Source of the DNA: Spirochaetota bacterium
Lineage (GTDB): Bacteria; Spirochaetota; Brevinematia; DTOW01
Assembly: GCA_028276145.1 (NCBI GenBank)
Contig: JAPYWX010000008.1
Location: forward strand, 1-21,000
DNA length: 21,000 nucleotides
Reading direction: 5' to 3'
Translations under genes and position numbers: made by a program
Notes under the pieces: model-generated
What the model was told of the DNA's origin: nothing
The model's database searches: none
What the model saw: only the letters and a program-made list of their open reading frames with translations
Shown: one piece after another, positions 1 through 8,535 of the stretch
Numbering within the stretch: the first letter of the stretch is position 1
Layout: every line of letters starts with the position of its first letter

Positions 1-19
1 TGGGATACTTCGTATCCCA
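1..19. repeat. Perfect hairpin repeat with TTC loop
   Basis: Stem TGGGATAC pairs with GTATCCCA around a 3-nt TTC loop, followed by ACACCC and an AT-rich tail. Related copies lie at 181-197 (no longer palindromic) and 379-394 (one mispair). It belongs to the hairpin-plus-CAACACC module seen in this intergenic region. No T-run follows on either strand, so it does not look like a simple terminator. Confidence 0.7.
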
Positions 20-45
20 ACACCCTGTATGTTTTTAATTGAAGA

Positions 46-86
46 GTGATAATAAGCACCTCATTGAGAAAGTGCTAATAAGCACT
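46..86 (-). repeat. Two GTGCT...AGCAC palindromes
   Basis: Positions 72-85 read GTGCTAATAAGCAC, an inverted repeat of five bases on each side. Positions 46-59 are a degenerate neighbour (GTGATAATAAGCAC). Read on the minus strand these match the GTGCTTAATAGCAC family found in the other intergenic regions. A further half-site (CAGCACC) lies near 156-162. Confidence 0.65.
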
Positions 87-88
87 CG

Positions 89-109
89 TTGGAAAGCTTC
101 GCTTTCCAA
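89..109. repeat. Perfect hairpin repeat, TTGGAAAGC stem
   Basis: TTGGAAAGC and GCTTTCCAA form a 9-bp stem around a TTC loop, followed by TACCTTTTTATTA. The stem sequence differs from the hairpin at 1-19, yet pairing is kept and the loop and downstream tail are similar. A less perfect copy is at 8773-8795. Confidence 0.7.
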
Positions 110-214
110 TACCTTTTTATTAGAGGAGTTTTTAAACACTTAAAAAAACTCTATTCAGCACCATACCCTTTTTAATGTTGGGATACTTAGTTCCTAAAAC
201 CCTATATCTTTTTC

Positions 215-287
215 ATGCTATTAAGCACTAAGAAAGTGCTATTCAGCACCCGCCCTAATTTATGTAGAGAGGTTTTACCTTTTTACA
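215..287 (-). repeat. Composite multi-hairpin intergenic element, minus orientation
   Basis: Read on the minus strand this gives, in order, an imperfect hairpin (AGGTAAAACCT core at 269-281), the linker AGGGCGGGTGCT, a GTGCTGAATAGCAC palindrome (236-249), the spacer TTTCTT and a second palindrome (215-229). The same order of parts recurs on the plus strand at 17235-17413 and 20938-21000. The 82-codon open frame here (215-463) is built from repeats and is not accepted as a gene. Confidence 0.7.
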
Positions 288-378
288 CTTTCCTAATTGC
301 TGAAAGAAGGTATGGCCTTCCAACACCTTATGAATGGAAATTTCGTCTCTCTTCACTCTCAAGAATACTTGAACGAAT

Positions 379-394
379 GGGATACTTCGCATCC
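379..394. repeat. Decayed hairpin copy (GGGATAC type)
   Basis: GGATAC, TTC loop, GCATCC: same family as the hairpin at 1-19, with one A-C mispair, again followed by a C-rich then AT-rich tail (TACCCCTATACATTA). A shorter related hairpin (GAAGG/CCTTC, followed by CAACACCTTATGAATG) is at 306-320. Confidence 0.55.
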
Positions 395-436
395 TACCCC
401 TATACATTAGGGAAACTTAAAAAATTAAGATTTTTT

Positions 437-457
437 CGGAGAGGCGGAGCCTCTCCG
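437..457. repeat. GC-rich hairpin 12 bp downstream of cas2
   Basis: CGGAGAGGC and GCCTCTCCG form a 9-bp stem around a 3-base loop. It is the first structure met by transcription leaving cas2. On the minus strand the hairpin is followed by AAAAAATC rather than a T-run, so it lacks the classic intrinsic terminator tail. It may still end or protect the cas mRNA, or be another member of the 3-base-loop hairpin family. Confidence 0.5.
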
Positions 458-469
458 GTATAAAAATAA

Positions 470-736
470 TTACAAAATGTTACCTGTCATGTCCTTCTCA
501 ATTCCTAAAACAAACTTCTTTAAGTTGTTTCTATTCTCAACTTCGTAGAAGTAAACAGAATCGTTTTCTTTTTTCATAACCTTTGACAGTTCGGTTTTAC
601 ACTTTTCTAAATTGCTTTCGGTTATCTCTCCCTCAAAAACAGAATTCTGTACCCAAGTAAAATATTTTTTGAGCACCTTCCTTACCTTGTTTACTCTCTT
701 TTCTTCAATATCGTATGTAACTATAAAGTATGCCAT
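470..736 (-). CDS. cas2: CRISPR-associated endoribonuclease-fold protein Cas2
   Basis: This is an 88-residue Cas2, the normal length for the family. It starts MAYFIVTYDI, the usual first beta strand ending in the conserved Asp (D9), and has the ferredoxin-like pattern expected of Cas2. In known systems Cas2 dimers bridge two Cas1 dimers to form the spacer integrase. I chose the ATG at 736 because GGTGGTGAT lies just upstream and the gene then begins one base after the cas1 stop. A longer in-frame start at 781 would run into cas1 and adds 15 residues unlike the Cas2 N-terminus. It is the last gene of the operon. Confidence 0.93.
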   Translation of the reverse strand: MAYFIVTYDIEEKRVNKVRKVLKKYFTWVQNSVFEGEITESNLEKCKTELSKVMKKENDSVYFYEVENRNNLKKFVLGIEKDMTGNIL

Positions 737-737
737 A

Positions 738-1718
738 TCACCACCAAACCTTGAAAGGCTTGTATACCTCATCTTGAACAAAGTGTTTTATTAGTTTGTA
801 GCACTCTAACCTTATCAGTGTTTTGTATGACACATTCCTTTTCAGTTTTCTGTGCTTGATTGTCGTTGATAATTTGGTATCAAATTCCTTTACAAACTTT
901 TTCCTTCCTTCTTCATTTAGGTAGCAGTACCCAACATCACTTTCAAAGTCATCTAGAGTTATCATTTTATTGTTTACTAACTTAAATATAACCGTGTCTA
1001 CCGCCACGGGTTTAAAAATTTCGGCAATATCAAGACAAAGAGAATATCTCTTTTTGCTTGGCTCGTGTAAATAACTAATCGTTGGGTTGAGTTGTGTTTT
1101 GTAGATTTCGTTTAAAACTTGGGTGTACATTAGGCTATTGCCGAATGAAATTAGAGCATTTATCGGGTTTGTTGGTGGCCTCTTTTCTCTTTTTTCCATT
1201 GAAAAACCTTCTTTTAGGATTACATTAAAAGCATCGTAATATGTACTTCTAATTCTTCCCTCGCATCCCATGGCTTGTGAAATATCTTTTGCCTTTTCAA
1301 GGTTTCTGAGTTCTTCGTTTATCTTTTCTATATGCTCATCTGTTCCTGAGTAGTTTTTTAGGTTCTTTATGATATTGAAGGCTGCGCCTTCTAAAAATTT
1401 TTTTGCTAATTCTAACCTCTTTTCGGGGGCTAGAAAGAATTCTACTTGTCTTATTAGTAATTCACCTGAAACATTGGTATCTCTAGGTAGGAAACTACCA
1501 GAGTAGAAGCCGTGATAATTGTAAAAGTGGATTAGTTTTTTGTTTTGGGAAATGAAATTTAAAAACTTTGTGTTTAGTGAGACTTCACCGAATAAGTGTA
1601 TTGATTCAATGTCTTCTATTGGTATGTACTTTTTTTCACCTTTTTCGTTTTGAATGAAAACGGTATTTTCTTTCCTTTTTATTTCACCGCTACTGAAAAT
1701 ATAATAGTCCCTAGCCAT
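738..1718 (-). CDS. cas1: CRISPR-associated integrase Cas1 (type I-B)
   Basis: Cas1 is the metal-dependent integrase that inserts new spacers into a CRISPR array together with Cas2. The 326-residue protein has the N-terminal beta domain (about 1-80) and the helical C-terminal domain with the expected metal-binding residues: E153 in GCEGRIR, H218 in YLHEP, and D230/E233 in LDIAEIFKP. The length is typical. The start at 1718 is preceded by AGGAGAGG, and the gene begins one base after the cas4 stop, pointing to coupled translation. All expected catalytic residues are present, so it should be active. The neighbours cas4 and cas2 complete the adaptation module. Confidence 0.96.
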   Translation of the reverse strand: MARDYYIFSSGEIKRKENTVFIQNEKGEKKYIPIEDIESIHLFGEVSLNTKFLNFISQNKKLIHFYNYHGFYSGSFLPRDTNVSGELLIRQVEFFLAPEKRLELAKKFLEGAAFNIIKNLKNYSGTDEHIEKINEELRNLEKAKDISQAMGCEGRIRSTYYDAFNVILKEGFSMEKREKRPPTNPINALISFGNSLMYTQVLNEIYKTQLNPTISYLHEPSKKRYSLCLDIAEIFKPVAVDTVIFKLVNNKMITLDDFESDVGYCYLNEEGRKKFVKEFDTKLSTTIKHRKLKRNVSYKTLIRLECYKLIKHFVQDEVYKPFKVWW

Positions 1719-1719
1719 T

Positions 1720-2238
1720 TCATACCTCTCCTGAGAAACAAAGTTCGTAGTATGAGCATTTTGTACAGAAAGGTTTTCTTTCTAGTGGTGGTGGGCTCTT
1801 TAATTTTGTTATTTCATCTATCCTAACTAGTGCGTTTTCTATTTCTTTTTCATCTTCTGGCTTTAGTTCGATTTCTTCTCTTTTTTTGAGTTTTGGGTAT
1901 ACGAGTATACCTTTTTTGTTAATTCCTAGCTTTTTTAGGTAGTAGAGGTAATAAAGAAGTTGCATTTTTTGGGCTTCTTCTAACCTGTTTGAAAGTTTTA
2001 TTTCTATTACTTCTTCTTTGCTTACTATATCAAGGTTTATTGTTTCGTCAATTAATATTTCTCTTTTTTTGTAGGATTGATAGGATTGGTTCGTTAGTAG
2101 TCTACCGATTTTTACTCTTTCGGATGTGTTTTCGGCTGTTATTCCTTTATCAAAAAACCAAAGTTTGCGATGGCATATATAGTAATAGTTTATCTTAAGA
2201 CCACTTATTTTTAATGACTTAAAATTAATTTCTTCCAT
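1720..2238 (-). CDS. cas4: CRISPR-associated exonuclease Cas4 (RecB-like, Fe-S)
   Basis: Cas4 trims prespacers and helps choose PAM and orientation during adaptation. Counting from the ATG at 2238 (172 residues), I see the four cysteines expected to hold an Fe-S cluster: C22 near the start and C158, C161, C167 at the end (CTKCSYYELC). The RecB-type nuclease residues are D70, E79-x-K81 in EVIEIKL, and Q93xxxY97. A TTG two codons upstream (2244) overlaps the cas3 stop and is an alternative start. No clear ribosome site decides between them, and translation is probably coupled to cas3. Length and motif order fit Cas4 of type I-B. Confidence 0.92.
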   Translation of the reverse strand: MEEINFKSLKISGLKINYYYICHRKLWFFDKGITAENTSERVKIGRLLTNQSYQSYKKREILIDETINLDIVSKEEVIEIKLSNRLEEAQKMQLLYYLYYLKKLGINKKGILVYPKLKKREEIELKPEDEKEIENALVRIDEITKLKSPPPLERKPFCTKCSYYELCFSGEV

Positions 2239-2240
2239 AA

Positions 2241-4484
2241 TCAATCAATTATGTTATTATTTATCTCTTCATCTTTAAAGACTAATCCTTTTTCAAATGT
2301 ATACTCGCAATTTTGCAGTATTTGTATTCCATGTCTTCCACAAAAATCGCTATCTATTCCGAAATATCCTGGACTTACTACGGTTAGTTTTTTACCGTAG
2401 AACCACTGTATTGGTATGATATAATCCATGAATTCGGCTTGTTTTTTAAATCTTTCGTATCTCGATTTATTTTTATCATCTATGAAGAATAATAGTTCTT
2501 CTATTTTATCTTTGTTTTCAATAAAAACATTTTCTGGTATTATTGAGTAATTATTAACTATCCCTCTAAATTCCTGAAATGCTTCTTGTTTAGAATTTGT
2601 TGAGTATCCTAATTCCAAAAGTCCTTTTTTCTTTTGGTAGTCATTGTAATATTCTGTATCGTCAATGTTACTAAATATGCTTTCCATTATTTCGTATTTT
2701 TCAGGTTCAGTAATTAGTTTACCATCATAGTTTTTTAATATCTCCCATGTCCTTTGTACGATTCTGCGATCGTATATATTGCTTTTGTCAGGTTTAAATA
2801 TGTATACATTTGGTGTATCTAAGTTGTACTCCCTTTTTCTGTAGCATCTTCCAAGCCTTTGTAATAGACTTTCAACTGATGAGCATTCAGTAATTAAAAT
2901 ATCAAAATCAATATCTATTGATGCTTCAACAACTTGAGTTGTTATCCATATTGATGGGTAGATAGTATTAGTTATGGTATTTTCTTTTTCTCTTCTGTCT
3001 TTTTGTATAAATCTAGAGTGGATTAAGTTTACTTTTGTTTTTAGTTCTGTTTCTCTGAGTTTGCTGTAAATCTCCTGTGCCTTCTTTACAGTGTTTAGAA
3101 TTATGAGGATTTTTTTGTCTTGGTTATTTTTAATTATTTTTGTTAGCTCGTTGGAGTTATTAATATCTTCGTCTATTATTTTTATTTTGTGTCTTTTTAG
3201 GTTTGTGAAGTATGGACCCAGGAAAACAACATTATCTAGTTCCTCAAATTCTTTTTTTACGAATGGTGGCATTGTAGCAGTCATCAACATGAATTTTCCA
3301 CCGAGTTTGTGTATCTCTTTTAGAAATACAACTATGGATGCTATTGACGATGGCTCATAGCTTTGTATCTCATCAACTACAATTTTTGAGTAACTACAGG
3401 TTAGATAATTCAACTCAAAGCCAGGATATTTGAATACACTTGTTACTAATTGGTCACCTGTGGCAATGGTGATGGGATATGATAATTTCCTAACCTTTTC
3501 TATCTTTGTTTCAAAATCTTTGTCATTGTCTTCTCTTATCAAAAAATATAGCGATTCACCATGTAATAGCCCTACATTCTTTTCTCCAAAAACATTTCTA
3601 TACCTTTTGAATACCTCGTTGACAGCAGTCCTGATACCTAGAAGATATATCCCTTTGCTTCCGTTTATCCAGTTCATTGATGCTTCTGTTTTCCCCATAC
3701 CGGTAGAAGCAATAAGCACTATGTTTTTGTCTGAGTTTTCACCTGCTTTGATTTGAAAATCATTAAGTTTAAATTTCTTTTCGTTTACGAAGTTTAAGAA
3801 TTTTTTTGAGTATTCGCCTTCAAATGGTGTTTCTGGTTCAATTTCGGCAGAAGCTGAGTAATCGCTCTTGATTAGTGCCCCTAACCATCTAACTCTGTAT
3901 GGAAAAAATTTCTCTATCTGATGATTGTTGAAATCATTGAAGAGTTTTACTAATTTACTTACTCTGTAATAGTGTTCTAGATTTAGTTGAATATTGAATT
4001 TTTCTTTTAAGTAGTTGTTTAAGTAGTCAATTGCTTTTTTTATTTTTTCGTCGATTTTTTCATCGTTATAAATATCATCACCTCTTCGGTGATGCGAAAT
4101 TATTAAAAATACAAATAACTTGAATAACTCTTCTTTATCAAGTCCCATTTTTGAGAGATTTTCTTTTATTTCTTTCCTTTTATCTTGCCATACAAACGAT
4201 GGGGAAATTAGCTCATGCGGTATATCAGAATCTTTAAAGTCTTTGAATAATGGATTGCCTACCTTTTTCTGAAAGGATGGCTGAACCTTACCCAAGTCAT
4301 GAAAGAATATTAACTCTCTTATTATTTCTTTTTCTTCTTTACTAAAGTTAGCATACCTTGTCAAAATTTCAAAAGATTTCAGTACTTTGTTTGTATGTTC
4401 TTCTATCGTCTCCCCTTTATCCTTTGCCCAGTGGTTTGACATTATTTCTATAAGTTTTTCTTTCATTTTATTCTTTGTTTCCAT
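2241..4484 (-). CDS. cas3: CRISPR-associated nuclease-helicase Cas3
   Basis: Cas3 is recruited by target-bound Cascade and unwinds and degrades DNA. This 747-residue protein joins an N-terminal HD nuclease domain to an SF2 helicase. HD residues visible are H30, H62-D63 (FFHDLGK), H131-H132 and probably D208. Helicase motifs are Walker A ASTGMGKT (259-266), the DExx box DEIQ (371-374), TAT (402-404), and QRLGR (542-546) as motif VI. All key motifs are intact. The annotated start at 4484 overlaps cas5 by 17 nt. An ATG at 4466, one base after the cas5 stop, is equally plausible and would remove six residues. Confidence 0.95.
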   Translation of the reverse strand: METKNKMKEKLIEIMSNHWAKDKGETIEEHTNKVLKSFEILTRYANFSKEEKEIIRELIFFHDLGKVQPSFQKKVGNPLFKDFKDSDIPHELISPSFVWQDKRKEIKENLSKMGLDKEELFKLFVFLIISHHRRGDDIYNDEKIDEKIKKAIDYLNNYLKEKFNIQLNLEHYYRVSKLVKLFNDFNNHQIEKFFPYRVRWLGALIKSDYSASAEIEPETPFEGEYSKKFLNFVNEKKFKLNDFQIKAGENSDKNIVLIASTGMGKTEASMNWINGSKGIYLLGIRTAVNEVFKRYRNVFGEKNVGLLHGESLYFLIREDNDKDFETKIEKVRKLSYPITIATGDQLVTSVFKYPGFELNYLTCSYSKIVVDEIQSYEPSSIASIVVFLKEIHKLGGKFMLMTATMPPFVKKEFEELDNVVFLGPYFTNLKRHKIKIIDEDINNSNELTKIIKNNQDKKILIILNTVKKAQEIYSKLRETELKTKVNLIHSRFIQKDRREKENTITNTIYPSIWITTQVVEASIDIDFDILITECSSVESLLQRLGRCYRKREYNLDTPNVYIFKPDKSNIYDRRIVQRTWEILKNYDGKLITEPEKYEIMESIFSNIDDTEYYNDYQKKKGLLELGYSTNSKQEAFQEFRGIVNNYSIIPENVFIENKDKIEELLFFIDDKNKSRYERFKKQAEFMDYIIPIQWFYGKKLTVVSPGYFGIDSDFCGRHGIQILQNCEYTFEKGLVFKDEEINNNIID

Positions 4485-5181
4485 GTATGAAGCAAACGAT
4501 ATCTCCTTCTGAGTCGTACATGATATTCATTACTTCTGTTTCTTTACCTACATAGTATACATCAACAAAACTGAATACTCTGTTGTCTTTTGGCGATGAA
4601 ACTTCATAATACCAGAAGGGTAGTCTGTACCTTATGAACTGTGAGGTACTTTTATTTATATTTTCTTCTTTGACATACATATTGTATTTTGTGTATGTGA
4701 CATCTTGGCTTTCCTCTACATCAACTATCTTTATGTGCTCAATAAGTGCGAAATCTTCATTTCTACCAATTATTACAATATCACTTTGTAACTTTTTTAG
4801 TAGTTCCTCTAAGAGGCTTCCATTTTCATGTTCAAAAGATATGTGTATTATTAGGTTAATGTTTAAATGTAGGTCTAAAAACATTATTCCGTGAGTTGCT
4901 GTTTTCTCACTTTCGCCAATTATTACTCTATATGGGTTTTCGGGTCTTGATTTTGGATCCCTGTCAAATTTGTATACTCTTTGTAGGTTTGTTATTATTC
5001 CTTGGCTTTCTCCTTGTATTGAGATGAGTAGAGGTTTGTATTCTTTTAGCCCTAAAACATTATGTATCATTCCCCTTATCATTGAAGGAGTAGGTAACGG
5101 GTAAGTTTCAATGTATCTAAAGCTCCCTTCTTTGCGGTAATTACACATATTTTGGTATATTTTTAACTTTAGTGCTTTCAT
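4468..5181 (-). CDS. cas5: Cascade subunit Cas5 (Cas5t-like)
   Basis: This 237-residue protein carries the typical Cas5 N-terminus. A first beta strand (KALKLKIYQ) is followed by YPLPTPSMIRGMIHN at 27-41, the conserved Cas5 segment leading into the first helix. Cas5 caps the 5' handle of the crRNA in Cascade, in contact with Cas8 and Cas7. The start is two bases after the cas7 stop, and the end overlaps the preferred cas3 start by 17 nt, so both neighbours are likely translated in a coupled way. Subtype assignment to the Tneap-like Cas5t branch rests mainly on the neighbouring cst1 and cst2 genes. No defect was noticed. Confidence 0.9.
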   Translation of the reverse strand: MKALKLKIYQNMCNYRKEGSFRYIETYPLPTPSMIRGMIHNVLGLKEYKPLLISIQGESQGIITNLQRVYKFDRDPKSRPENPYRVIIGESEKTATHGIMFLDLHLNINLIIHISFEHENGSLLEELLKKLQSDIVIIGRNEDFALIEHIKIVDVEESQDVTYTKYNMYVKEENINKSTSQFIRYRLPFWYYEVSSPKDNRVFSFVDVYYVGKETEVMNIMYDSEGDIVCFIHGNKE

Positions 5182-5183
5182 AA

Positions 5184-6074
5184 TTACTTGTATATATCTT
5201 TTACTAGCTCTTTGATCTTTTTGAAAAAGTCATTTACACTTAGTATCCTCTCAGAAGGTAATTCTATTTCGTTTATGTTGCTGAATATTCCGTCAACTTT
5301 TCCTATGTAGGTATTATCTTTCACTTTTTTGCCGTTAAAGTCTTTGTTTAGAATGTCATTTATTATTTTTGTGTTTATTTTTAATGATTCTCTTGTTGGT
5401 ATAAGTTCAATCTTGTTGTAAAAGAATGGGTTGCCGCTGTTGTATATACCACCAATTATGAATACTGGTGATAAATCTTCTCTTCTCCCTTTTATGTCTC
5501 TGTATAGGGTTTTTAGTGTTTCAAGCAATATGGAGATTCTTTCTATTTTCTTTTCGTTTGGAATGTTTATTTTATCGTTTTCATCTATACCTACTTTGTC
5601 AAGGTCTACGGTAATGGTGTATGTGTAAAACGAGTTGTGTATTTCTGTTTGGAATATTGAGTTGTCGGCGTTTATTCTTGATGCTAGCCCCATGTTTGTA
5701 CCATAGTCAATATCACCATTCCATGGCTCTAGACTTATAGCATCACTTAAGCGAACTATCGCTTTTCTTATTTTACCTCTTGAACCACCTTCTGTTTTCA
5801 TGTATCCAAATAGATCTATTTCTGGATACTTGTCCACTGTAGCATCTTTACTAAACTGTACGACATTTTGTGATGAATCTACAGGTGTTAGAGGTATACC
5901 GAATTCCTGATTCATTATTCTTACAATGTCGTACCTTAATGCTTGCCTTGAGATATAAGAATAACTTTTTCCTTTGAAAGATAACCTTTTTAGCGATATC
6001 ACTGTGCCAACACCTTCACCATAGTTGAGATTAGCACCTCTAAATATAATTGTTAGACTTAAAAAGTTAGCCAT
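5184..6074 (-). CDS. cas7: Cascade backbone subunit Cas7 (Cst2/DevR family)
   Basis: Cas7 polymerises along the crRNA to form the Cascade backbone. The 296-residue product begins MANFLSLTIIFRGANLNYGEG and has the conserved SRQALRYDIVR segment at about 42-52, characteristic of the Cst2/DevR-type Cas7 of I-B systems. I chose the ATG at 6074 because AAGGGGGT sits 5-6 bases upstream and it lies one base after the cas8 stop. A start at 6101 would overlap cas8 by 26 nt and adds nine residues without a better ribosome site. Some members of this family were named autoregulators, which makes the palindromes upstream of cas6 worth noting. Confidence 0.92.
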   Translation of the reverse strand: MANFLSLTIIFRGANLNYGEGVGTVISLKRLSFKGKSYSYISRQALRYDIVRIMNQEFGIPLTPVDSSQNVVQFSKDATVDKYPEIDLFGYMKTEGGSRGKIRKAIVRLSDAISLEPWNGDIDYGTNMGLASRINADNSIFQTEIHNSFYTYTITVDLDKVGIDENDKINIPNEKKIERISILLETLKTLYRDIKGRREDLSPVFIIGGIYNSGNPFFYNKIELIPTRESLKINTKIINDILNKDFNGKKVKDNTYIGKVDGIFSNINEIELPSERILSVNDFFKKIKELVKDIYK

Positions 6075-6075
6075 T

Positions 6076-7716
6076 TTATACCCCCTTATTACTTTCTTCA
6101 TTATTCAAGTAAGACAAGAGCCCATTAATGAAGGAATAGCCAAAGCTCATGAATTTGTCCATATCTGAGAGTTCATTATTGCTTCCTATTTTAGATTCGG
6201 AAGAGTAAGATATAACTAACCTTAGGTACTTATCTAAAAATGCTTCCCTATCACCAACCCTTAGATCGTTAAGTAATTGATAAGCTATACCCTTTATTTT
6301 GTTCTCTTGCCCAATTTTGTTGGATAGATCACGTCCATTAAAGTAGGCTTTTGAAATAATTTTTTCTAGTTCTTCCATATCTTTCCCCCTCATAAAGTTT
6401 ATAAAAATCAAAACATACTCTGAGAGCTTTTTTAAATTGAAGTTGGCAGTATATTTATTTGGATTTTTTAGTGATCTAAAAAATATATTGTAATATTTGA
6501 AAAGTTCATCATAATCTAAAAATTCTTCAATCGTTTTCTTTAATATCTCTTCGCTTAAATCAACATAATTCTGGTACCTATTTTCTCTAATTATATAGTA
6601 TCCATGAGGTAGGTATTTATCAATGTATTCGACTATGAACCTTGATAGTCTAGGTGGTATATTGTAGTTGTATATCTGGAAGGTCTTTCTACCCCTACTG
6701 TCTTTGTATTTTTCTCCAATCTCAATGAAATTAATGTTGTCAGTGAGTTTTTGTGATTTTTCTTTTATAATTTTGTATATGAGTTCATCTGCTACTAGGT
6801 AGAATGGTTTTTTTTGGTATGTTTTATTGAATAAATTGTTCTTGAAGAGCCAAAAACTTCTATGTAAGTTTTTTATATCAGAGTTTCTGTTTATAAAGTA
6901 GAAGTATGATTTATTTTTACCATCAATTTCCCTTTGTATAAATACTAGTCCATTAGGTACTGAAAAGAAAACCAATGCACATAAAGGGCATATTTGTATC
7001 TTGTTAGAGTAATATCCCCAGACCCAGTTTGAATTGTCGGAATTAAAACCTAGTATTTTGCTTATTGAGGTTGTGAAGTCGTATTCTTTTTTGTATCTTC
7101 CACAGAAAAGGCAAGTGTTGTTTTTTGATTTCTTTTCTGGCTCTATTCCTTCAATTAGTAAGTTGATGCATTCCTTAAGTCCATTTAGCTCAGTTATATT
7201 ATCACTAATATTAACTTCGAAAATTTGATTTATAAACTTTTTGCCTTCTTGCTCTTTTGATGTTATCGTTTGGTAGATTTGGTTTTTGTTCGAATCAACA
7301 AAACTAAAACTCTCTATTATTTTTATAAATTTTTCTGTGTCGTTTTGTTCTTTTATTCTTTCTAATTCTTCTTTACCGATTAGTGCTTCAATTAAAGATC
7401 TATAAAGTGCTGGTCTTTCTTCAAATGCTTTTTTTATCGACTTCTTACTTTGCTTTAGTTCTTCTATTAGGATTTCTGAATTATTTGCGTAGAAGCTACT
7501 TTCAAAGAAATTTAAAAATGTTGTTTTCTCAAACTTTTCTAAAAAATCCGTGAGGATTTTTGAATCAAAACTTAAATAATTTTCTCCTATTTCTAGGTCT
7601 TTGCCGAATTTTTCAGATATTTTGTCAATATTAGGCTCGTTTTCACCTATTGTATTTATAAAACCTATTATCCCAGCGTTATAATACCAATCCCCTAAGT
7701 AGAGAGTGTACTTCAT
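6076..7716 (-). CDS. cas8: Cascade large subunit Cas8 (Cst1-like, CXXC-CXXC)
   Basis: This 546-residue protein fills the large-subunit slot between cas6 and cas7. It has two zinc-finger-like pairs, CLFC at 202-205 and CPLC at 243-246, matching the CXXC...CXXC pattern that defines the Cst1 family of Tneap-type I-B systems. The N-terminus MKYTLYLGDWYYNAGIIGF is typical of such proteins. In Cascade the large subunit recognises the PAM and helps recruit Cas3. The start at 7716 is set by AGGAGGT five bases upstream. An in-frame GTG at 7722 lies inside that ribosome site and is rejected. Lysine- and isoleucine-rich composition matches the rest of the operon. Confidence 0.88.
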   Translation of the reverse strand: MKYTLYLGDWYYNAGIIGFINTIGENEPNIDKISEKFGKDLEIGENYLSFDSKILTDFLEKFEKTTFLNFFESSFYANNSEILIEELKQSKKSIKKAFEERPALYRSLIEALIGKEELERIKEQNDTEKFIKIIESFSFVDSNKNQIYQTITSKEQEGKKFINQIFEVNISDNITELNGLKECINLLIEGIEPEKKSKNNTCLFCGRYKKEYDFTTSISKILGFNSDNSNWVWGYYSNKIQICPLCALVFFSVPNGLVFIQREIDGKNKSYFYFINRNSDIKNLHRSFWLFKNNLFNKTYQKKPFYLVADELIYKIIKEKSQKLTDNINFIEIGEKYKDSRGRKTFQIYNYNIPPRLSRFIVEYIDKYLPHGYYIIRENRYQNYVDLSEEILKKTIEEFLDYDELFKYYNIFFRSLKNPNKYTANFNLKKLSEYVLIFINFMRGKDMEELEKIISKAYFNGRDLSNKIGQENKIKGIAYQLLNDLRVGDREAFLDKYLRLVISYSSESKIGSNNELSDMDKFMSFGYSFINGLLSYLNNEESNKGV

Positions 7717-7725
7717 TCTCACCTC

Positions 7726-8508
7726 CTAAATTACCTCTAATGTTCCAAATCCCTGCCCAGTTCTTAACCCAACACCTGAAACATACAAATCCCTCAAATC
7801 GTCTACCTCTCCTTTCATTTTGAATACTCCTTCAAAGCATGTTAGTACCATATATGGTTTACCTGTCTCTTTTCTAAACCACCTTATATAGTGCTTTACA
7901 ACTGACTTTCTTATGTTTACAGGCTCAATGATTACATCAGAGCGTAGCCCGTATCCTCTAGAGTCCTTGAGTATTCTGTTTTGTATTTCGTTTAGATTCT
8001 CGTTAAAGTTTTCATCCCACGGTAAGACAGGTTTTTCGTTTTTGTCCTCAATGAGTATTGGTGAAAGTGTTCTAAAGATAACTTCGTTCTCAGTTATTTC
8101 TTTTTCTCTCATTATTTGTGTTCCATAGAACTTGATATTTGTTTCACTATCAATGGGGAATTCCTTTATTTTTAGAAGCCCATTATATAGTCCTATGATG
8201 AAAAAGTAGTCCGGTGAGCTTACAACGAAAGAAAGTTTGCTTTTATCCGGTATCTCAAAAATGACATCCTCTATTTCATAGTCTTCATCTATTTTTATTT
8301 TGCCTCTTGTTATTTTTTTATCCTTAGGTAGTAAAACAGCGAAAGAAAAAGGCTTTGCCCTTTTTGAAATTTCAGAATTCTTTTCAGGGTAGAGAAAACT
8401 CTTGTACTCAGGAGATGAGATTGCCAGAGCTTCCTTTATCAGGGCCATGAACCTATGCCTATATATAATAGGCAACCTCTCAGTGTGGAAGGTAATCCTT
8501 AACCTCAT
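7726..8508 (-). CDS. cas6: CRISPR RNA endoribonuclease Cas6
   Basis: Cas6 cleaves the CRISPR transcript within its repeats and often stays on the 3' handle of the crRNA. This 260-residue protein ends in the glycine-rich loop G245-G255 (GVGLRTGQGFG), the hallmark of Cas6. The N-terminal RLPIIYRHRFMALI includes H18, a possible but unproven catalytic residue. It is the first gene of the operon. The start at 8508 has GGGAGG five bases upstream; a TTG at 8520 is inside or before that site and is rejected. Its TAG stop overlaps the ribosome site of cas8. An active Cas6 implies an array somewhere else in the genome, as none lies nearby. Confidence 0.93.
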   Translation of the reverse strand: MRLRITFHTERLPIIYRHRFMALIKEALAISSPEYKSFLYPEKNSEISKRAKPFSFAVLLPKDKKITRGKIKIDEDYEIEDVIFEIPDKSKLSFVVSSPDYFFIIGLYNGLLKIKEFPIDSETNIKFYGTQIMREKEITENEVIFRTLSPILIEDKNEKPVLPWDENFNENLNEIQNRILKDSRGYGLRSDVIIEPVNIRKSVVKHYIRWFRKETGKPYMVLTCFEGVFKMKGEVDDLRDLYVSGVGLRTGQGFGTLEVI

Positions 8509-8535
8509 ATTGCCTCCCAATATTCTTATTAGGGC

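Noticed and set aside
437..457. Intrinsic terminator for the cas operon
   Set aside because: The stem is strong, but on the minus strand it is followed by A-rich, not T-rich, sequence, so it is listed as a hairpin only.
215..463. 82-codon plus-strand open frame left of cas2
   Set aside because: It is made of the palindromes and hairpins of the intergenic repeat family, has no ribosome site, and its composition (many Arg, Phe, Leu, Tyr) is unlike the genes here.
3091..3756. Plus-strand open frames inside cas3
   Set aside because: They are antisense to a well-supported helicase gene and have no motif of their own; they are shadows.
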